Notes: generated by a model from the letters alone, not told the origin. A DNA stretch of 64,000 bases from Shewanella sp. Choline-02u-19 (GCF_002836205.1 NZ_PJBE01000012.1:806001-870000), one strand, 5' to 3'; positions 1-9,589 are shown, numbered from the stretch's first letter. Numbers and translations: made by a program.

Positions 1-1047
1 GCCGCGCCAAGAACCGGTTTAGTTGCTTTTGAAGTTGGTTTTAAACCTTTCTTAGACAATGCCGAAGCGACCTTTATGATTGCTGGTATTACCCTAAACG
101 TCGCGCAACTTCTTTACACATTAATGTTCTTCAGTATTTCCATGGTATTTGCACTGTACCCAGGAAAACTGCTGGATAATGTCGGCAAGGTATTAACGCC
201 TATCCTTATATTGTTGCTTGTCGGTTTAGCGGCCTCGGTTATCTTTTTACCAGGAAGTCCGGTTGCTGCTGCTGTCGGTGAGTACCAAACTCACCCGTTA
301 ACGAAGGGCGTATTGGAAGGCTATAACACCATGGATACCTTGGCGTCGCTGATCTTTGGTATTTTAATTATCGATATTCTGCGTAAGAAAGGGATAACAG
401 ATCCTAAAGCGCAGACGGGCTACTTAATTAAAGCCGCTCTCATTGCTGCAGGTGGCTTAGCGTTTGTTTATATAGCTTTATTCTATTTGGGCGCTACCGC
501 GGGCGATTTAGCGGCGGGTGCTGAAAATGGCGGGGTAATTTTAACTAACTATGTGACTCATGAGTTTGGTACAACGGGCTTAGTGCTATTGTCCACGGTT
601 GTGACATTGGCCTGTTTAACCACCGCTGTTGGACTGATTAGTGCTTGTAGCGAATTTTTTAATGAGTTATTACCTAAGATCTCATACCGCCGTTTTGTGG
701 TTATTTTGAGCGTGATTTGCGCGACGATTGCTAACGTCGGGCTGGCACAGCTTATTAGTATTAGCATCCCAGTATTGATGACGGTTTACCCCGTCGCAAT
801 TGCTTTAGTGGCGGTCACCTTCTTAACCGAACGTTTTGCTAAACCTGAAGCGGCTCATCGAATCGTGCTTAGCGTTGCGCTTTTCTTCGGTATTATCGAT
901 GGTATTAAAGCGGCAGGTGTTGATGTTAGTGCGTTTAACTTTATGCCTTTGCATACTGAAGGTATGGCTTGGTTATTACCTACTGCAATGACGATATTTG
1001 CCTGTTTGATGATGAAGAAAGAGCAAGCAGCAGTGGCTGTAAGCTAA
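1..1047 (+). CDS. brnQ: Branched-chain amino acid transporter, BrnQ/LIVCS family (5' partial)
   Basis: The open frame runs in from base 1 (reading AAPRTGLVAFEVGF), so the start codon lies outside the window. About 348 C-terminal residues of a protein that is usually about 430-440 aa are present. The PRT-x-AFE motif near the left edge and some eight to nine hydrophobic membrane segments are typical of the LIVCS family, which imports Leu, Ile and Val across the inner membrane with Na+ or H+. The C-terminus ends with a short lysine-rich tail after the last membrane segment. A strong terminator follows, so it is not co-transcribed with xerD. The family is clear; exact substrate preference cannot be read from the sequence. 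Confidence 0.9.
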   Translation, partial: AAPRTGLVAFEVGFKPFLDNAEATFMIAGITLNVAQLLYTLMFFSISMVFALYPGKLLDNVGKVLTPILILLLVGLAASVIFLPGSPVAAAVGEYQTHPLTKGVLEGYNTMDTLASLIFGILIIDILRKKGITDPKAQTGYLIKAALIAAGGLAFVYIALFYLGATAGDLAAGAENGGVILTNYVTHEFGTTGLVLLSTVVTLACLTTAVGLISACSEFFNELLPKISYRRFVVILSVICATIANVGLAQLISISIPVLMTVYPVAIALVAVTFLTERFAKPEAAHRIVLSVALFFGIIDGIKAAGVDVSAFNFMPLHTEGMAWLLPTAMTIFACLMMKKEQAAVAVS

Positions 1048-1105
1048 ATCATTAACGGTAGTCTGCTTGAGTGAGATGACAAACACAGGCTTGATATCAT
1101 AAGAT

Positions 1106-1141
1106 AACGGCGATGAATTATTAGTTCATCGCCGTTTTTTT
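1106..1141 (+). terminator. Rho-independent terminator after brnQ
   Basis: Twelve-base perfect stem (1106-1117 with 1125-1136), 7-nt loop, then a T run. It separates brnQ from xerD. Confidence 0.9.
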
Positions 1142-1173
1142 ATCTAATCGCAACATAATCTAAGAGAGTTTGG

Positions 1174-2076
1174 GTGCCAGCTGACTACATCCCCGATCCC
1201 GTAATCGATCTTTTCCTTGACCACTTGTGGTCAACCAAAGGCTTAAGTGACAATACGTTGGACGCTTACCGAACCGATTTGCGCCATTTTGACCGCTATG
1301 TTCAGCTTCATGCTGGAGATCTTATTGGCAGCGGTCAGCTCGATGTGCGTGACTACCTTGCTGTCCGTTTTGATAAAGGATTCGCTAAAAGTAGTAGCGC
1401 GCGGATGATGAGTAGTCTGCGAGGATTTTATGGTTATCTGGTGATCAACAAACAGATAAGTAGTGATCCGATGGCGCTGCTAGAATCTCCCAAGTTAGCG
1501 CGTAAACTGCCGGATTCTTTGAGTGAAGATGATATCGATCGATTATTATCGGAACCCAATGAAGAAGATCCAATTGAGTGCCGTGACAAAGCGATGCTTG
1601 AACTTTTGTACGCCACGGGACTGCGCGTGTCTGAATTGGTTGGATTAACTATGGAGCAAATTAGTCTGCGTCAAGGGCTGGTGCGCATTGTGGGTAAAGG
1701 GGGCAAAGAGCGCTTAGTGCCTTTGGGCGAATTAGCCGTCACAGAGGTTGAAAGCTATCTAAAATATGCCAGAACCGAGTTGCTTAAAGGTAAACAAAGT
1801 GATGTGCTGTTCCCGTCTAAGCGGGCGCAACAGATGACACGGCAAACGTTTTGGCATCGAATTAAGCTTTATGCATTAAGGGCTAACATCGCCACGGCTA
1901 TCTCACCACATACTCTAAGGCATGCCTTTGCCACTCATTTACTCAATCATGGTGCGGATTTAAGAGTGGTACAGTTACTCCTAGGTCATAGTGATCTATC
2001 GACCACACAAATCTATACTCACGTAGCAACGGCTCGCTTAGCCAGCTTGCATAGCGAACATCACCCTAGAGGTTAA
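1174..2076 (+). CDS. xerD: Site-specific tyrosine recombinase XerD
   Basis: This 300-aa protein begins with GTG and has the usual XerD length. The N-terminal SAM-like DNA-binding domain covers about residues 5-90 and the catalytic domain about 110-295. The full tyrosine recombinase set is visible: R151 (GLRVSEL), K175 (VGKGGK), H246 and R249 (HTLRH), H272 (LLGHSD) and nucleophile Y281. With XerC it resolves chromosome dimers at dif during division. It is followed by dsbC and recJ, the same order as in Escherichia coli, which supports XerD over XerC. GTG at 1174 is chosen because the protein then begins where XerD family members do. Confidence 0.95.
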   Translation: MPADYIPDPVIDLFLDHLWSTKGLSDNTLDAYRTDLRHFDRYVQLHAGDLIGSGQLDVRDYLAVRFDKGFAKSSSARMMSSLRGFYGYLVINKQISSDPMALLESPKLARKLPDSLSEDDIDRLLSEPNEEDPIECRDKAMLELLYATGLRVSELVGLTMEQISLRQGLVRIVGKGGKERLVPLGELAVTEVESYLKYARTELLKGKQSDVLFPSKRAQQMTRQTFWHRIKLYALRANIATAISPHTLRHAFATHLLNHGADLRVVQLLLGHSDLSTTQIYTHVATARLASLHSEHHPRG

Positions 2077-2284
2077 GAGTTGTAGATTATTGGTGAGGAT
2101 CAAGCCGTAATAATGACACTTTCTAACTCAGAGATTTGCCAATAATTTGATAAGTTTCACGTCTGTATGATTTAGTTACAGCAAAATATTTGCTTTAACT
2201 AGCATGAGACTGTAACTTTTCAGCCCCAGACAAGGTCTAATCTTTACACCCTTAAATTGACCGTTACGTAGAATAGGATATCCA

Positions 2285-3013
2285 ATGAAGTTCACCCGAG
2301 CATTTTCTTTGATCATTGCAATGATAATCGCCCCTGCTGCCCTTGCCGGGTCTACCACCAAAAATGATGATACCGCCGCTTTAGAAAAGAAGTTGTCAGA
2401 GGCATTAAGTGTCGATGTCATGTCGTTTAAAGAGTCACCTATTCCTGGGTTATATGAAGCCTTAACCAACCGCGGTGTGCTCTACATCAGTAAAGATGGC
2501 ACTATGCTGATGCATGGCACGCTTTACGATTTAGACAAAGGCATGAAAAACCTAACGGAAGCTGCAATGGCTGGCCCGCGTATCGAGATGATGAAGCCAC
2601 TCGAAAAGAATATGTTGGTCTATAAAGCCAAAAATGAAAAGCATGTTGTGACTGTGTTTACTGATGTGAGCTGTGGTTATTGCCGTAAGCTGCATAATCA
2701 AATGGATGAATACAATGATCTTGGTATCACGATTAGATACTTAGCATTCCCGCGTGCTGGCGTGCCATCGGCTAATGCTGATGAGATGGAAGCCGTTTGG
2801 TGTTCAGCTGATCCGCTAAAAGCGATGAGCGATGCTAAAGCCGGTAAGCGTGTACTAAATGCAAAGTGTGATGCGAAAATTGCTGAGCAATATAACCTGG
2901 GTCAATCATTTGGTATCAATGGTACTCCCGCTATCATCCTTGAAGATGGCAGCCTTGTTCCAGGGTACCAGCCACCTAAAGATCTATTAAGAACGCTAGA
3001 AGCGGCGCAGTAA
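2285..3013 (+). CDS. dsbC: Periplasmic disulfide isomerase DsbC
   Basis: This 242-aa secreted protein has a signal peptide of about 22 residues (cleavage near ALAG), an N-terminal dimerisation domain and a thioredoxin-fold domain with the active-site pair C130-GY-C133. A second cysteine pair (near residues 178 and 193) matches the structural disulfide of DsbC. A cis-proline loop is visible at NGTPAI. It shuffles wrong disulfides in periplasmic proteins and is kept reduced by DsbD. It lies between xerD and recJ as in enterobacteria, but a 208-bp gap in front and a terminator behind suggest its own transcript. Confidence 0.95.
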   Translation: MKFTRAFSLIIAMIIAPAALAGSTTKNDDTAALEKKLSEALSVDVMSFKESPIPGLYEALTNRGVLYISKDGTMLMHGTLYDLDKGMKNLTEAAMAGPRIEMMKPLEKNMLVYKAKNEKHVVTVFTDVSCGYCRKLHNQMDEYNDLGITIRYLAFPRAGVPSANADEMEAVWCSADPLKAMSDAKAGKRVLNAKCDAKIAEQYNLGQSFGINGTPAIILEDGSLVPGYQPPKDLLRTLEAAQ

Positions 3014-3045
3014 TCTTGCAGCGCAAGCACTAACGTTATGTATGG

Positions 3046-3075
3046 AAAAAGGTGAGCTTAAGCTCACCTTTTTTA
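3046..3075 (+). terminator. Terminator after dsbC
   Basis: Perfect inverted repeat AAAAAGGTGAGCTT / AAGCTCACCTTTTT with essentially no loop beyond the stem apex, ending in a T run; it can act in both directions. Confidence 0.85.
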
Positions 3076-3147
3076 TGTTCATTCTAAAGCCTTCTTTAAC
3101 AGTCTTTGTTATGCTGGTTCAGTCATTTTATTGAGGTAGTTAGCCCT

Positions 3148-4872
3148 GTGATCCATAAGATTGTTCGCCGCGCAAAAGTGGATGATAGCCACTTACCTGA
3201 TTCATATTCCCCATTGTTAAAGCAGATTTATGCTAGCCGCGGTGTTAGCGCTAATGAGTGCGAGCTTAGCTTAGGCAAGCTGTTGAGACCCAATACGATG
3301 TTGGGGATTGATCACGCAGCAGAGCTGGTTGCTGACGCAATGGCGGCGCAAAAGTCGATCCTGATTATGGGTGACTTTGATGCCGATGGTGCCACCTCCA
3401 CCAGTGTTTGTATGCTTGCGCTTAAAATGATGGGCGCGAAAAATATTGATTACCTAATCCCGAATCGATTCGATTATGGCTATGGTCTCAGCCCTGAAAT
3501 AGTAGCGGTTGCTGCCCAGAAAAACGCTGAGATGATCATTACTGTTGATAATGGTATCTCCTCTATTGAGGGTGTAAAAGCGGCGAAAGCGCTCGGCATG
3601 ACGGTGGTCATTACTGATCATCATCTACCGGGTCATTCTTTGCCAGAAGCTGACGCCATTGTTAATCCCAATCAGGACGGTTGCCAATTTGCCAGTAAAT
3701 CAATCGCCGGTGTTGGAGTTGCATTTTACTTGATGTCGGTGCTTCGGGCCGAGCTGAGAAAGCGAGATTGGTATCAACAGCAAGGTATTAGCGAACCTAA
3801 CCTTGGATTGTTATTGGATATTGTCGCTTTAGGCACGGTCGCCGATGTTGTGGCGTTGGATACTAATAATCGCATTTTAGTGGAAGCTGGATTGCAGCGG
3901 GTAAAAGCTGGCCGCTGTCGCGTTGGGATCACCGCGCTATTAGAGGTAGCTAAACGCACACCGTCACGCATTGTAGCCTCTGATTTTGGTTTTGCTGTGG
4001 GCCCTAGATTGAATGCCGCAGGGCGCTTGGACGAAATGGCACTCGGGGTTGAAACCCTGTTATGTGAAGACATCGTTCTGGCCAGAAGAATGGCATCGGA
4101 GCTTGATGGCTTAAATGCAGAACGGCGCGATCTTGAGACTGGAATGCAGCAAGAAGCGCTTAAGAGTCTTGAAAGTGTCGAGCTTAACGAAAGTGAATTG
4201 CCTTGGGGCATTGCGCTATTCCAAGCCGATTGGCATCAGGGCGTCATTGGTATTCTCGCCTCGCGGATTAAAGATAAGTATCACCGTCCGGTTATCGCTT
4301 TTGCTGATGCTGGCGACGGTGAGATAAAAGGGTCTGCTCGCTCAATTAAAGGCCTGCATATGCGTGATCTTTTAGAGCTTATTAACAGTCGTCACCCCGG
4401 ATTGATTTTAAAGTTTGGTGGCCACGCAATGGCGGCAGGCTTGTCGATTAAAGCCGGGCAGTTTTCACTGTTTGCTGATGCCTATGATAAAGCTATACGT
4501 GAGGTGCTAGCCCCTGAGTTATTAACTGGGGAGTTGGTGTCCGATGGCGAACTGATCCCAGAGCAGTTTAAATTAGAGTTGGCCACTGAGCTGCGTAATG
4601 CTGGCCCCTGGGGGCAATCATTTCCTGAACCTTTGTTCGACGGTCATTTTAGAATTATTCAGCAGCGTATTGTGGGCGAGAAGCACTTAAAGTTGGTGTT
4701 AGAGACGGAGTGTGGCCGCATCATGCTTGATGCTATTGCCTTTAATGTTGATTTGAAGACTTGGCCTGATGCCAGTATCGGGCATGCTGAGATCGTGTAT
4801 AAATTAGATGTGAACGAGTTTAGAGGTAATCAAACCCTGCAGTTGATGGTGGAGCAGATCGCGCCAAAGTAG
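3148..4872 (+). CDS. recJ: Single-stranded-DNA 5'-3' exonuclease RecJ
   Basis: This protein is 574 aa from the GTG at 3148. An upstream in-frame ATG at 3106 would add 14 hydrophobic residues that RecJ proteins lack, while a GAGGT ribosome site sits about 10 nt before the GTG, so I prefer 3148. The DHH phosphoesterase motifs are intact: DFDAD at 76-80 and DHH at 157-159. The DHHA1 domain follows, with the glycine-rich KFGGHAMAAG motif, then the OB-fold. RecJ degrades 5' single strands in RecF-pathway recombination and mismatch repair. In E. coli and many relatives prfB-lysS follow recJ; here a repeat-filled gap follows instead. Confidence 0.93.
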   Translation: MIHKIVRRAKVDDSHLPDSYSPLLKQIYASRGVSANECELSLGKLLRPNTMLGIDHAAELVADAMAAQKSILIMGDFDADGATSTSVCMLALKMMGAKNIDYLIPNRFDYGYGLSPEIVAVAAQKNAEMIITVDNGISSIEGVKAAKALGMTVVITDHHLPGHSLPEADAIVNPNQDGCQFASKSIAGVGVAFYLMSVLRAELRKRDWYQQQGISEPNLGLLLDIVALGTVADVVALDTNNRILVEAGLQRVKAGRCRVGITALLEVAKRTPSRIVASDFGFAVGPRLNAAGRLDEMALGVETLLCEDIVLARRMASELDGLNAERRDLETGMQQEALKSLESVELNESELPWGIALFQADWHQGVIGILASRIKDKYHRPVIAFADAGDGEIKGSARSIKGLHMRDLLELINSRHPGLILKFGGHAMAAGLSIKAGQFSLFADAYDKAIREVLAPELLTGELVSDGELIPEQFKLELATELRNAGPWGQSFPEPLFDGHFRIIQQRIVGEKHLKLVLETECGRIMLDAIAFNVDLKTWPDASIGHAEIVYKLDVNEFRGNQTLQLMVEQIAPK

Positions 4873-4966
4873 TGTTTACCTTTGAATAAAGGTGAACCTA
4901 ATCGCCTGCAGAGGGCATATGTGCAGACACTGCCGTGACACGCTGCAAGTCCATCCTTGGAAGCTC

Positions 4967-5000
4967 GGCCATGACGTCCATGTCATGGACGGTCACGGCC
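4967..5000. repeat. Imperfect palindrome in repeat region
   Basis: GGCCATGACGTCCATG folds back on CATGGACGGTCACGGCC with one bulged base and one mismatch, forming a GC-rich hairpin of about 16 bp. It is the left part of the mosaic repeat region behind recJ. Confidence 0.75.
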
Positions 5001-5047
5001 GTATCTACACTGGATAATTGGTGTTTTAATTTATACCGCCGCGGTAA

Positions 5048-5071
5048 GGCATTTCCTAACACGGAAATGCC
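5048..5071. repeat. Short perfect hairpin
   Basis: GGCATTTCC (5048-5056) pairs with GGAAATGCC (5063-5071) over a 6-nt loop. There is no T run, so it is not a typical terminator; it belongs to the repeat cluster. Confidence 0.6.
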
Positions 5072-5113
5072 ACAATGCTTGCCAGTATGTCGTTAGTCTA
5101 GATAAGCAATACC

Positions 5114-5230
5114 TATCAAGCTGCGCTTGACCAAGGTCGTGGCGCTTCGCCCACACCCGAGCCAAGGGTCAAAGCGCTTGCGCCCGCTCTTGATGTCATA
5201 AGAGTCAATCCCTCTGCGCCCCGGCGAAAT
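5114..5230. repeat. Dispersed intergenic repeat, copy A
   Basis: The segment from TATCAAGCT to GGCGAAAT aligns by eye along its whole length with 48817-48947 (copy B), with long shared blocks such as CGAGCCAAGGG, AAAGCGCTTG, CGCTCTTGAT and TCATAAGAGTCAAT. Copy B has an insertion of about 13 nt after the GTCGCCCA block. Both copies are intergenic and without a reading frame. Confidence 0.8.
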
Positions 5231-5520
5231 TGTCTGAAAAGCGAAAATTTCCAACGGGGAAGATGGTGTTATTAGCTGCCTAAGTAGTTAGGGGGTTAGA
5301 TTTCTGTTTTAAAATTGAAAATGCAGGAGCTGGAGCGTTGTGCTTTTCGAAACCAGTGTAGATGCGGCTGAGGCCTTTGATGGCATGGCCAATTCTGTTC
5401 CATACAGAATTTGGCATTTCCTCCGTCCTTGGAGGTCTGATGTCTTCATTGAGCTCACATGGACCCTTTCTTTTATAAAGAGTTGCAGCGAGCCTCAGTT
5501 GCGTCTGCACATGCGCTGAC

Positions 5521-5539
5521 CGCAGGTCATTGGAACCAC
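5521..5539. repeat. Short repeat block shared with copy B region
   Basis: CGCAGGTCATTGGAACCAC matches 48787-48805 at 17 of 19 bases. It lies downstream of the core in copy A but upstream of the core in copy B, so the two regions are mosaics of the same pieces in different order. Confidence 0.6.
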
Positions 5540-5611
5540 TTTTGCCAGAAGCTAACTAATTTCTGTCCAAAAATGAGTTTCATTTTGTATTGTTCAGTGA
5601 CACAAAGCATT

Positions 5612-5645
5612 AAAAAAGCCAGTTGAATTAACAACTGGCTTTTGT
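5612..5645 (-). terminator. pepA terminator
   Basis: Stem AAAAGCCAGTTG / CAACTGGCTTTT with a short AT-rich loop, followed on the minus strand by a T run. It sits about 45 bp after the pepA stop codon. Confidence 0.85.
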
Positions 5646-5686
5646 TCTATCTGGCAATGCTAGATAAGTGATTTTGCTTAAGCAAA

Positions 5687-7195
5687 TTACTCGCCTTGGT
5701 CAACGCCTGCGCGGTTGATCAAGAACTGAGTAAGCAAGGGTACAGGACGACCCGTAGATCCTTTGTTAGCGCCACTATTCCATGCAGTACCGGCAACATC
5801 TAAGTGCGCCCAGTTATACTTCTTAGCGAAACGAGATAGGAAGCAAGCTGCAGTGATTGATCCTGCAGGACGTCCACCCAAGTTTGTCATATCCGCAAAT
5901 GGGCTTTCTAAGTGCTCTTGGTACTCATCCCACAAAGGCATACGCCACGCTCTGTCACCACTTTGCTCACCGGCATTAAGTAGCTCATGTGCTAGTGGGT
6001 TATGGCCAGAGAACAGGCCTGATGCGTGCTTACCCAATGCAATAACACATGCGCCGGTTAAAGTTGCAGTGTCGACAACCAATTCAGGATCAAATCGTTC
6101 AACGTAGGTTAATACGTCACATAACACCAAGCGACCTTCTGCATCGGTATTTAATACTTCAACAGTTTGGCCTGACATTGTCGTCAAAATATCACCAGGA
6201 CGATATGCATTGCTTGAAGGCATGTTTTCACAGCCCGCTAGAATACCAATCACGTTGATAGGAAGCTGCATGTCACACAAGGCTTTCATTGCACCGATAA
6301 CGCCAGCAGCGCCGCCCATGTCGTATTTCATCTCGTCCATGCCTTCGCCTGGTTTAAGTGAAATACCACCTGAGTCGAAGGTGAGTCCTTTACCAACAAG
6401 TACAATTGGCTTCTGTGTATTATCGACAGCGCCCTTGTACTCCATGATGGTCATAACAGATTCGTTATCACTACCACGGCCCACTGCTAGGTATGAATTC
6501 ATTCCTAGCTTTTCCATCTGCTCTTCACCTACAGTTGTTACTGTTAGGTTTTCAGTGGCTTCAGCCATTTGGCGAGCTTGCGATGCAAGGTAAGCTGGGT
6601 TACAGATGTTTGGTGGCATGTTTGCTACGTCGCGGCAAAGATGCATACCAGCAGAAACGGCCATACCGTGTTGAATCGCACGTTCACCAACGGTCAATTC
6701 ACGTCGAGTCGGTACGTTAAACACTAATTTGCGCAATGGACGACGAGTCTCGCCTTTACGGGTTTTTAGCGCATCAAAGCTATATAGACTGTTTTGTGTG
6801 CTTTCGACGGCTTCACGTACTTTCCAGTACGTATCGCGTCCTTTGACGTGTAATTCAGTTAGAAAGCAAACGGCTTCCATTGAACCCGTTTCATTCAAGG
6901 TATTGATGGTCTTAGTGATAATTTGTTTGTATTGGCGTTCATCTAGTTCACGCTCTTTACCACAACCGACCAAAAGCACACGTTCGCTAAGCACATTAGG
7001 CACATGATGCAGTAACAACATCTGTCCAGGCTTACCTTCTAAGTCGCCACGACGAAGTAGGTTGCTAATGTAGCCTTCACTGATTTTATCTAGCTGTTCG
7101 GCGATACCGGACAAGCGTCTTGGCTCGTATACACCTACGACGATACAAGCTGAGCGTTGTTTTTCTGGGCTACCGCTCTTTACGCTAAACTCCAT
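5687..7195 (-). CDS. pepA: Leucyl aminopeptidase PepA (M17)
   Basis: A 502-aa cytosolic aminopeptidase of normal length. The N-terminal domain spans about residues 1-165; the catalytic domain carries the M17 signature NTDAEGRL and the metal-binding stretch GKGLTFDSGG. It removes N-terminal residues from peptides using two metal ions. In E. coli the same protein also binds DNA as an accessory factor for Xer recombination and as a transcription regulator; whether this one does is inference. It is divergent from lptF, an arrangement conserved in gammaproteobacteria, and has its own terminator. Confidence 0.95.
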   Translation of the reverse strand: MEFSVKSGSPEKQRSACIVVGVYEPRRLSGIAEQLDKISEGYISNLLRRGDLEGKPGQMLLLHHVPNVLSERVLLVGCGKERELDERQYKQIITKTINTLNETGSMEAVCFLTELHVKGRDTYWKVREAVESTQNSLYSFDALKTRKGETRRPLRKLVFNVPTRRELTVGERAIQHGMAVSAGMHLCRDVANMPPNICNPAYLASQARQMAEATENLTVTTVGEEQMEKLGMNSYLAVGRGSDNESVMTIMEYKGAVDNTQKPIVLVGKGLTFDSGGISLKPGEGMDEMKYDMGGAAGVIGAMKALCDMQLPINVIGILAGCENMPSSNAYRPGDILTTMSGQTVEVLNTDAEGRLVLCDVLTYVERFDPELVVDTATLTGACVIALGKHASGLFSGHNPLAHELLNAGEQSGDRAWRMPLWDEYQEHLESPFADMTNLGGRPAGSITAACFLSRFAKKYNWAHLDVAGTAWNSGANKGSTGRPVPLLTQFLINRAGVDQGE

Positions 7196-7418
7196 GGGTT
7201 CTCCTAGATTCTTAAAGACAAATTTTATTATTTATTAGATAATGTCTGCTTGTGCCCAAAAAGGGCCTGAACATGGCGCACCCTAGAATAGATTTTTCAG
7301 GTGTTTTCTCTAGCCATGTTATGTGATTGTTGGTTACAAAACTACTAAAAGTAGACAGTTTACATGAAAGTTGTATTGATACCAGCATAATTCAAAGTTT
7401 AGAGACCGGATCCTCCCT

Positions 7419-8534
7419 GTGATTGTATTTAGATACCTGATTCGAGAAGTTTTAAAGGCACAAATAGCGGTACTTTTGGTGCTGTTAGCTATTTTTATTA
7501 GCCAACATTTCGTGCGAGTGCTCGCTGATGCCTCAGATGGCGAATTTCCTGCTTCCTTAGTGATGACATTGCTAGGGCTCAACATGCCGTTCCTGACGGT
7601 GTTAGTACTCCCCCTTAGTCTATTTTTAGGTATTTTACTGGCTCATGGCCGTATGTATTCTGAAAATGAGATGGTTATTTTACATGGCGTTGGTATCAGT
7701 GAATGGTACATCACCCGGATAACCTTGCTGCTTGCCTTGATGAATATGGTCTTTACTGGCTTTTTGTCGATATATGTCACTCCTTGGGCGGAAGAGCAGC
7801 AAAACCAAGTATTGGAACATGCACAGTCAGAAGCGGGTCTTGCGGCATTAACACAAGGTCGATTCCAGACCAGTCCCAATGGCCGTGCAGTATTATTCGT
7901 TGAACGTATTGGTCGAGATAATAAGCTCGATAAGGTGTTCGTGGCGCAGCTGCCAGACCCTGATGATGAAACAGGTTTAGCCAACGTTGTGGTTGCACGT
8001 TCGGGTAAAGTTGTTGAAGACGCAACGGGTGGACAAAGATTACAGTTAGAAGATGGGGTGCAATACCAAGGAAGCCCCAAGCGTGTTGACTATCAAGTGG
8101 TTGAATTTGGTGGTTATCAGATGCAAATCAAGGAGCAGGAGGGCGGTGAGCGTAGGCGTAAACTGTCGGCATTGCCTATTGGTGAATTGATGGATATCGA
8201 TTCGCCTGAAGCCACGGCTGAATTTCATTGGCGTTTAGCGATACCTTTAGCCATCCCATTGATGACATTGATTGCTGTCCCTATGGCGCGGGTGAATAAC
8301 CGCCAAGGTAAGTTTGCCAAGATGTTCCCTGCTATTTTGCTGTATTTGGGATACTTTGGATTAATGGTTGCTGGTCGTAAGTCATTAGAAGATGGGGTTA
8401 TCCCTGCGTTCTTAGGGATGTGGTGGATCCATGCTTCGGCGCTGGCCATTGGCTTACTGTTGCTCGGAAAAGAGCGACCTTCGGGGGCAAAACTGTCTAA
8501 TGTGTTTAAGCGTAAAAAGGCGTCAAGCACATGA
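7419..8534 (+). CDS. lptF: LPS export ABC transporter permease LptF
   Basis: A 371-aa inner-membrane protein starting at GTG. It has the YjgP/YjgQ layout: membrane segments near residues 10-30, 50-75 and 95-120, a periplasmic beta-jellyroll-like region at about 130-265, then three more membrane segments. With LptG and LptB2 it extracts lipopolysaccharide from the inner membrane and passes it to LptC-LptA. The stop codon overlaps the lptG start (ATGA), so the two are translationally coupled. The 223-bp divergent region with pepA should hold both promoters, though I see no clear consensus there. Confidence 0.94.
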   Translation: MIVFRYLIREVLKAQIAVLLVLLAIFISQHFVRVLADASDGEFPASLVMTLLGLNMPFLTVLVLPLSLFLGILLAHGRMYSENEMVILHGVGISEWYITRITLLLALMNMVFTGFLSIYVTPWAEEQQNQVLEHAQSEAGLAALTQGRFQTSPNGRAVLFVERIGRDNKLDKVFVAQLPDPDDETGLANVVVARSGKVVEDATGGQRLQLEDGVQYQGSPKRVDYQVVEFGGYQMQIKEQEGGERRRKLSALPIGELMDIDSPEATAEFHWRLAIPLAIPLMTLIAVPMARVNNRQGKFAKMFPAILLYLGYFGLMVAGRKSLEDGVIPAFLGMWWIHASALAIGLLLLGKERPSGAKLSNVFKRKKASST

Positions 8535-9589
8535 GAATTATAGATCTCTATATCGCCAAGGTCCTTATTAGCAGCTCCGCCTTATCACTACTGATCTTGA
8601 CTGGACTATCAGGGATTATTAAGTGGGTCGACCAGCTAAGATTAGTCGGTCGAGGGACTTACAGCATGATAGATGCTGGTATCTATGTGTTGTTCTTGAT
8701 CCCACGCGATATCGAAATGTTTTTCCCCATGGCAGTGCTGCTGGGTGCATTGATTGGCATGGGAATGTTGGCATCTAATTCTGAATTAGTGGTCATGCAG
8801 TCATCTGGCTTGTCGCGCTTACAAATCGCCATGTCTGCTATGAAAACCGCGATTCCGTTGATGATTTTGGTGATGCTACTGTCAGAATTTGTGGCCCCCG
8901 TTGCAGAGCAGCGCGCGAAAGAGATTCAACGTACCAAGTTATCTGGCGGCAGCCTAATCGAATCTAATCGAGGTGTTTGGGCTAAAGACGGTGACTTGTT
9001 CGTTAATATTGGCGGCGTTGTCGATACCAATCATTTACGCGATATTACTCTTTACGAATTTAGTGACACCACCAACCTTACGAGTACTGTGCACGCAGAA
9101 AAAGCAGAGTATAAAGATAAGTATTGGCAGCTGTATGAAGTCAGAAGAACCTCGCTTAAGAACAACCAAGTGGTGTTAACCAACTTAGCAGAAGATAAGT
9201 GGGTATCGTCACTTACGCCAGAAAAGTTAAGTGTGGTGTCTGTTAAGCCCGAGTCGTTATCTATTGAAGGTTTGGTGGACTACTTAGATTATCTAAAGAA
9301 TAACAATCAAGCATCGGCTCGTTATGAGCTGGCGTTGTGGCGTAAGTTAATGCAGCCGGTCACGATAGCGGTAATGATGTTGGTGGCGTTGTCTTTTGTA
9401 TTTGGCCCGCTTAGAACAGTTACCATGGGCGCACGCGTCTTGTTAGGGGTTGTTGCTGGGTTTAGCTTTTATATTTGCAGTGAGGTCTTTGGGCCGTTAA
9501 GCATTGTTTATGGCTTGCCTGCATTCATTAGCGCAGGGATGCCAGCGGTCATCTTTAGTGCCGCCGCCTTGTATTATATTCGCAAGTGA
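8531..9589 (+). CDS. lptG: LPS export ABC transporter permease LptG
   Basis: A 352-aa partner of LptF in the LptB2FG exporter. It has the same six-segment design, with a large periplasmic domain at about residues 125-265 and the C-terminal segments from about 270. The start codon overlaps the lptF stop by four bases. Conserved residues such as the PVAEQRAKE stretch after membrane segment 3 fit the family. Nothing is unusual about length or order. Confidence 0.94.
   Translation: MRIIDLYIAKVLISSSALSLLILTGLSGIIKWVDQLRLVGRGTYSMIDAGIYVLFLIPRDIEMFFPMAVLLGALIGMGMLASNSELVVMQSSGLSRLQIAMSAMKTAIPLMILVMLLSEFVAPVAEQRAKEIQRTKLSGGSLIESNRGVWAKDGDLFVNIGGVVDTNHLRDITLYEFSDTTNLTSTVHAEKAEYKDKYWQLYEVRRTSLKNNQVVLTNLAEDKWVSSLTPEKLSVVSVKPESLSIEGLVDYLDYLKNNNQASARYELALWRKLMQPVTIAVMMLVALSFVFGPLRTVTMGARVLLGVVAGFSFYICSEVFGPLSIVYGLPAFISAGMPAVIFSAAALYYIRK

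Larger units (their letters stand above)
4998..5368. repeat. Segment bounded by 16-bp inverted repeats
   Basis: GCCGTATCTACACTGG at 4998-5013 recurs inverted at 5353-5368 (CCAGTGTAGATGCGGC) with one mismatch. The pair bounds about 340 bp that contain the dispersed-repeat core. This could mark a decayed miniature element or simply two inverted copies of the same repeat unit. Confidence 0.5.
4873..5686. other. 814-bp gene-free, repeat-rich gap
   Basis: I find no convincing gene. The gap holds two strong hairpins, a degenerate dispersed repeat that recurs near 48.8 kb, and a pair of inverted segments at 4998-5013 and 5353-5368. The last 75 bp hold the pepA terminator. The only longer open frame (5280-5510, minus) spans repeat sequence and resembles no protein I know. 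Confidence 0.7.

Noticed and set aside
3106..3147. Upstream ATG for recJ
   Set aside because: It would add 14 hydrophobic residues not typical of RecJ; the GTG at 3148 has a better ribosome site.
5280..5510. 76-codon minus-strand frame in the repeat region
   Set aside because: It runs through repeat sequence with short palindromes; no start with a ribosome site and no known protein motif.
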